Source: Phycisphaerales bacterium
GTDB taxonomy: Bacteria; Planctomycetota; Phycisphaerae; UBA1845
Length of the DNA stretch: 33,912 nucleotides
Reading direction: 5' to 3'
Assembly (NCBI GenBank): GCA_003597935.1
Contig: QZJT01000008.1
Location: forward strand, 1 to 33,912
A program made the position numbers and the translations under genes. Shown one piece after another: positions 31,881 through 33,912 of this stretch; positions within the stretch are counted from its first letter, which is position 1; each line of letters begins with the position of its first letter. The notes below the pieces were generated by a model that saw only the letters and a program-made list of their open reading frames with translations, did no database searches and had not been told where the DNA came from.

Positions 31881-33716
31881 CTATCCGCGAAACCGGCTGA
31901 TCGCTTCGACGAACCTCGCTCCGAATTGGGCCAGCTTGGCGTCGCCGACGCCCTGGACCTGGCGAAAGGCGTCCAGCGACCGCGGACGCCGGCGGGCCAT
32001 GTCGCGCAGGGTGGCGTCGGAGAAAACCGCGTACGCCGGTACCTTCAGTTCCTGCGCCAACCGCTTGCGCAGCCCGCGCAGGTGTTCGAACAGCCCGCGG
32101 TCCACGCCGCCCCAGGCGTCCTTCGCCGCCCGCGTTTCCTTGATCGGTTCCTTCTTCGTCTGGAGCATCTTGACGCTGCGCTGGCTGCGCAGGACCTCCC
32201 ACGACCCGGCATTGAGTTTGAGCACCGGCCGGTCGCCGTGCGTCCGATCCACCAGGCTCTGATCGACGAGCTGATAGATCCAGTTCGCGACGATCGCCTT
32301 GGGCGTATCACGCAGCAGGCCGAACGTGCTGAGCCGGTCGTGCCCGCGCTGGCGCACCGCTTCCACGTCGGCCCCGCACAGCACGTCGGCCACGTGCCCC
32401 ACCCCGAAGCACTCGCCCACCCGGTAGACGCACGAGAGGATCTTCTGGGCCGTGACCGTGCCGTCTTCCACCCCCTCCAGCTCGTCGAGGCACACGTCGC
32501 ACGCCTCGCAGTTCGGCCTGGGGTAGCGTTGGCCGAAGTGTTCGACCAACGTGCGGTGGCGGCATTGCAGCGACGTGGCGAATCGGCGCATCTGGTTCAG
32601 CAGGAACAGCCCCGATTCGATCAGCAGACCGGGGTCGGCGGCGGTGGCGGCGCTTTTTCGGATGAGCGACTCCCAGCGTGCCGCGTCCGCCGCGGAGTAG
32701 AAGAGCACGCACTCGGCTTCCAGCCCGTCGCGGCCGGCCCGGCCGGTCTCCTGCTGATAGGCTTCGACGGACTTGGGCATGGTCGCGTGGATGACGCAGC
32801 GGACGTTGCTGCGGTCGATGCCCATGCCGAACGCCACCGTGGCGGCGACCACGTCGATCTCCTCGGCCGCGAAGGCGTCCTGGGTGCGCCGCCGCACGTC
32901 CGGCTCCAGCCCGGCGTGATACGGCGCCGCCTTGATGCCGGCGTCCTGCAACGCTTCCGCCATCTCCTCGGTATCCTGCCGGCTGAGGCAATAGACGATC
33001 ACCGCCTGTTTATCGTGCCGGCGGACCGTCTCCAGGACCTGGCGGTGAACGTCTACCCGCGGCAATATGCGGTAGTGCAGGTTGGGGCGGTCGAAATCGC
33101 CCACCAGCACGGCCGGGTCGGTCAGGTTCAACTGCTCGCAGATGTCGCGGCGGACCCGTTCGGTGGCGGTGGCGGTGTAGGCGTGGACGCTGGCGCTGGG
33201 AAAGCGCTCCTTCAGCGCCGCCAGCTTGCGGTACTCGGGCCGGAAGTCGTGGCCCCAGTGGCTGATGCAGTGCGCTTCGTCGATGGCGAACGCCCGCACG
33301 TCCAGGCGGCGGGCGAATTCCATGAACCACGGCGTCAGCAAACGCTCCGGGGCGACGAACACCAGCCGCAGCCTGCCCGCCAGCGCATCCTGCACGGTGC
33401 GGTTGCGTTCGGCGGCGTCGGCGCCGCTGTGCAGCGCCCCGGCCGGGTAGCCGCAGGCCCGCAGCCCGTCCACCTGGTCCTTCATCAGCGAGATCAGCGG
33501 CGAGATGACCATATCCGTGCGTCCGACCGCCACCGCCGGCACCTGGTAGCACAGCGACTTGCCCCCCCCCGTCGGCAGAACGACGAGCGAGTCGCGCTGG
33601 GCGATCCCCGCCCGGATCGCCTCCTCCTGCATCGGGCGCAGCGCGTCGTAGCCCCAGTATCGGCGCACCGGCTCGATGATCTGCTCGCGTGTGATGGTCT
33701 GCCTGCCGTCCGCCAT
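31881..33716 (-). CDS. recQ: ATP-dependent DNA helicase RecQ
   Basis: A 611-residue superfamily 2 3'-5' DNA helicase for recombination and repair. Motifs in order: RPMQEEAI (motif 0), LPTGGGKSLCYQ (Walker A, Lys 53), ISPLISLMKDQ, DEAHCISHWGHDFRPEY (motif II and the aromatic-rich loop), AYTATAT, the second RecA domain with VAFGMGIDR and QETGRAGRDG, the zinc-binding cysteine cluster (C-RH...NCEACDVC), a winged-helix RQC region and a C-terminal HRDC domain (LFEHLRGLRKRLAQE, FRQVQGVGDAKLAQFG). Length is typical. The ATG at 33716 starts directly before the helicase domain; the 30-residue upstream extension to 33806 looks non-coding. It is convergent with the sulfotransferase gene. Confidence 0.95.
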   Translation of the reverse strand: MADGRQTITREQIIEPVRRYWGYDALRPMQEEAIRAGIAQRDSLVVLPTGGGKSLCYQVPAVAVGRTDMVISPLISLMKDQVDGLRACGYPAGALHSGADAAERNRTVQDALAGRLRLVFVAPERLLTPWFMEFARRLDVRAFAIDEAHCISHWGHDFRPEYRKLAALKERFPSASVHAYTATATERVRRDICEQLNLTDPAVLVGDFDRPNLHYRILPRVDVHRQVLETVRRHDKQAVIVYCLSRQDTEEMAEALQDAGIKAAPYHAGLEPDVRRRTQDAFAAEEIDVVAATVAFGMGIDRSNVRCVIHATMPKSVEAYQQETGRAGRDGLEAECVLFYSAADAARWESLIRKSAATAADPGLLIESGLFLLNQMRRFATSLQCRHRTLVEHFGQRYPRPNCEACDVCLDELEGVEDGTVTAQKILSCVYRVGECFGVGHVADVLCGADVEAVRQRGHDRLSTFGLLRDTPKAIVANWIYQLVDQSLVDRTHGDRPVLKLNAGSWEVLRSQRSVKMLQTKKEPIKETRAAKDAWGGVDRGLFEHLRGLRKRLAQELKVPAYAVFSDATLRDMARRRPRSLDAFRQVQGVGDAKLAQFGARFVEAISRFRG

Positions 33717-33817
33717 GAGTGCAGGGCAGTATATCGCACGGCGCCCGGTCACGAAGGCGGCACCCTGAACCCAAGCGTGCCGAGGCGCGGGGTTGCAAGG
33801 CGGCAATCACCGCCTCA

Positions 33818-33839
33818 GAGCCCCGGCATTCATGCCTCG
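33818..33839 (+). repeat. P2 palindromic repeat, single partial copy
   Basis: GAGCCCCGGCATTCATGCC, matching the first dyad of the 64-bp array at 6257-6471, with the end of the palindrome changed (TCG instead of GGG). It sits upstream of recQ. Confidence 0.7.
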
Positions 33840-33844
33840 TTGTT

Positions 33845-33912
33845 CTACACAAGCTGCGGGGCTGCCCGGCTGCCGGGGCCGAACTGCAGCCAGCAGACGG
33901 CGAAGTCGCGCA
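33845..33912 (-). CDS. Possible C-terminal end of a gene cut by the window edge
   Basis: On the minus strand, a frame entering from the right edge reads RDFAVCWLQFGPGSRAAPQLV and stops with TAG at 33845-33847. The first residues look protein-like, but only 21 are visible, so neither coding status nor identity can be established. Confidence 0.25.
   Translation of the reverse strand, partial: RDFAVCWLQFGPGSRAAPQLV

Noticed and set aside
1-33912. Insertion sequences, tRNA or rRNA genes, phage genes
   Set aside because: No transposase or integrase motifs, cloverleaf or rRNA-like sequence was recognised on either strand.

Overview
The window is a GC-rich bacterial chromosome segment (no phage, plasmid or rRNA/tRNA genes seen). 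The gene set suggests a planctomycete-type bacterium, probably near the Phycisphaerae. This rests on very long alanine/proline-rich envelope proteins, a BlaI regulator paired with an M56 peptidase, an ExbB/ExbD pair with a giant PD40/prenyltransferase-like partner, Uma2-type nucleases, orphan antitoxin-like genes, and dispersed palindromic repeats whose conceptual translations recur in planctomycete genomes. That placement is an inference from gene style; no database was searched.

Layout. 1-5260 (+): a tightly packed run of a cobalamin-type radical SAM protein, a fused AroD-AroE (3-dehydroquinate dehydratase plus shikimate dehydrogenase), shikimate kinase, an AMMECR1-domain protein and a VOC-fold protein. 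5226-5486 (-): a small basic protein of unknown function. 5659-9956 (+): a sigma-70-like promoter carrying a direct-repeat operator, a BlaI/MecI-type repressor, an array of 64-bp palindromic repeats, and a 1144-residue M56 (BlaR1/MecR1-like) membrane peptidase. 10159-20041 (+): an envelope operon of a 1060-residue TPR protein, an ExbB/TolQ-like channel, an ExbD/TolR-like protein and a 1604-residue membrane protein with PD40, prenyltransferase-like and carboxypeptidase-regulatory domains. 20062-21888 (-): an alpha/beta hydrolase, a 77-residue conserved-looking protein and a Uma2-type nuclease, followed by a 140-bp inverted-repeat element. 22221-23816 (+): a membrane diguanylate cyclase and an antitoxin-like small protein.

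23877-28412 is an accessory, defence-like island on the minus strand. It holds an MqsA/YgiT-like antitoxin with one zinc knuckle altered, a 1222-residue NACHT ATPase with twelve 24-residue leucine-rich repeats (a bacterial NLR-like protein), and immediately upstream of that gene a 66-residue antitoxin-like protein with no toxin gene. 28648-33716 returns to ordinary genes: YgiQ radical SAM protein, a sulfotransferase and RecQ helicase.

The most notable items are (1) the NACHT-LRR gene with a nearly homogenised LRR array and an antitoxin-like upstream partner; (2) palindromic elements lying in frame inside two housekeeping genes, aroDE and ygiQ, and read in the same frame in three of four copies; (3) the BlaI/M56 module with its tandem operator and intervening palindrome array; and (4) the energised TPR/ExbB/ExbD/giant-protein operon. 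Several other short repeat families lie between genes.
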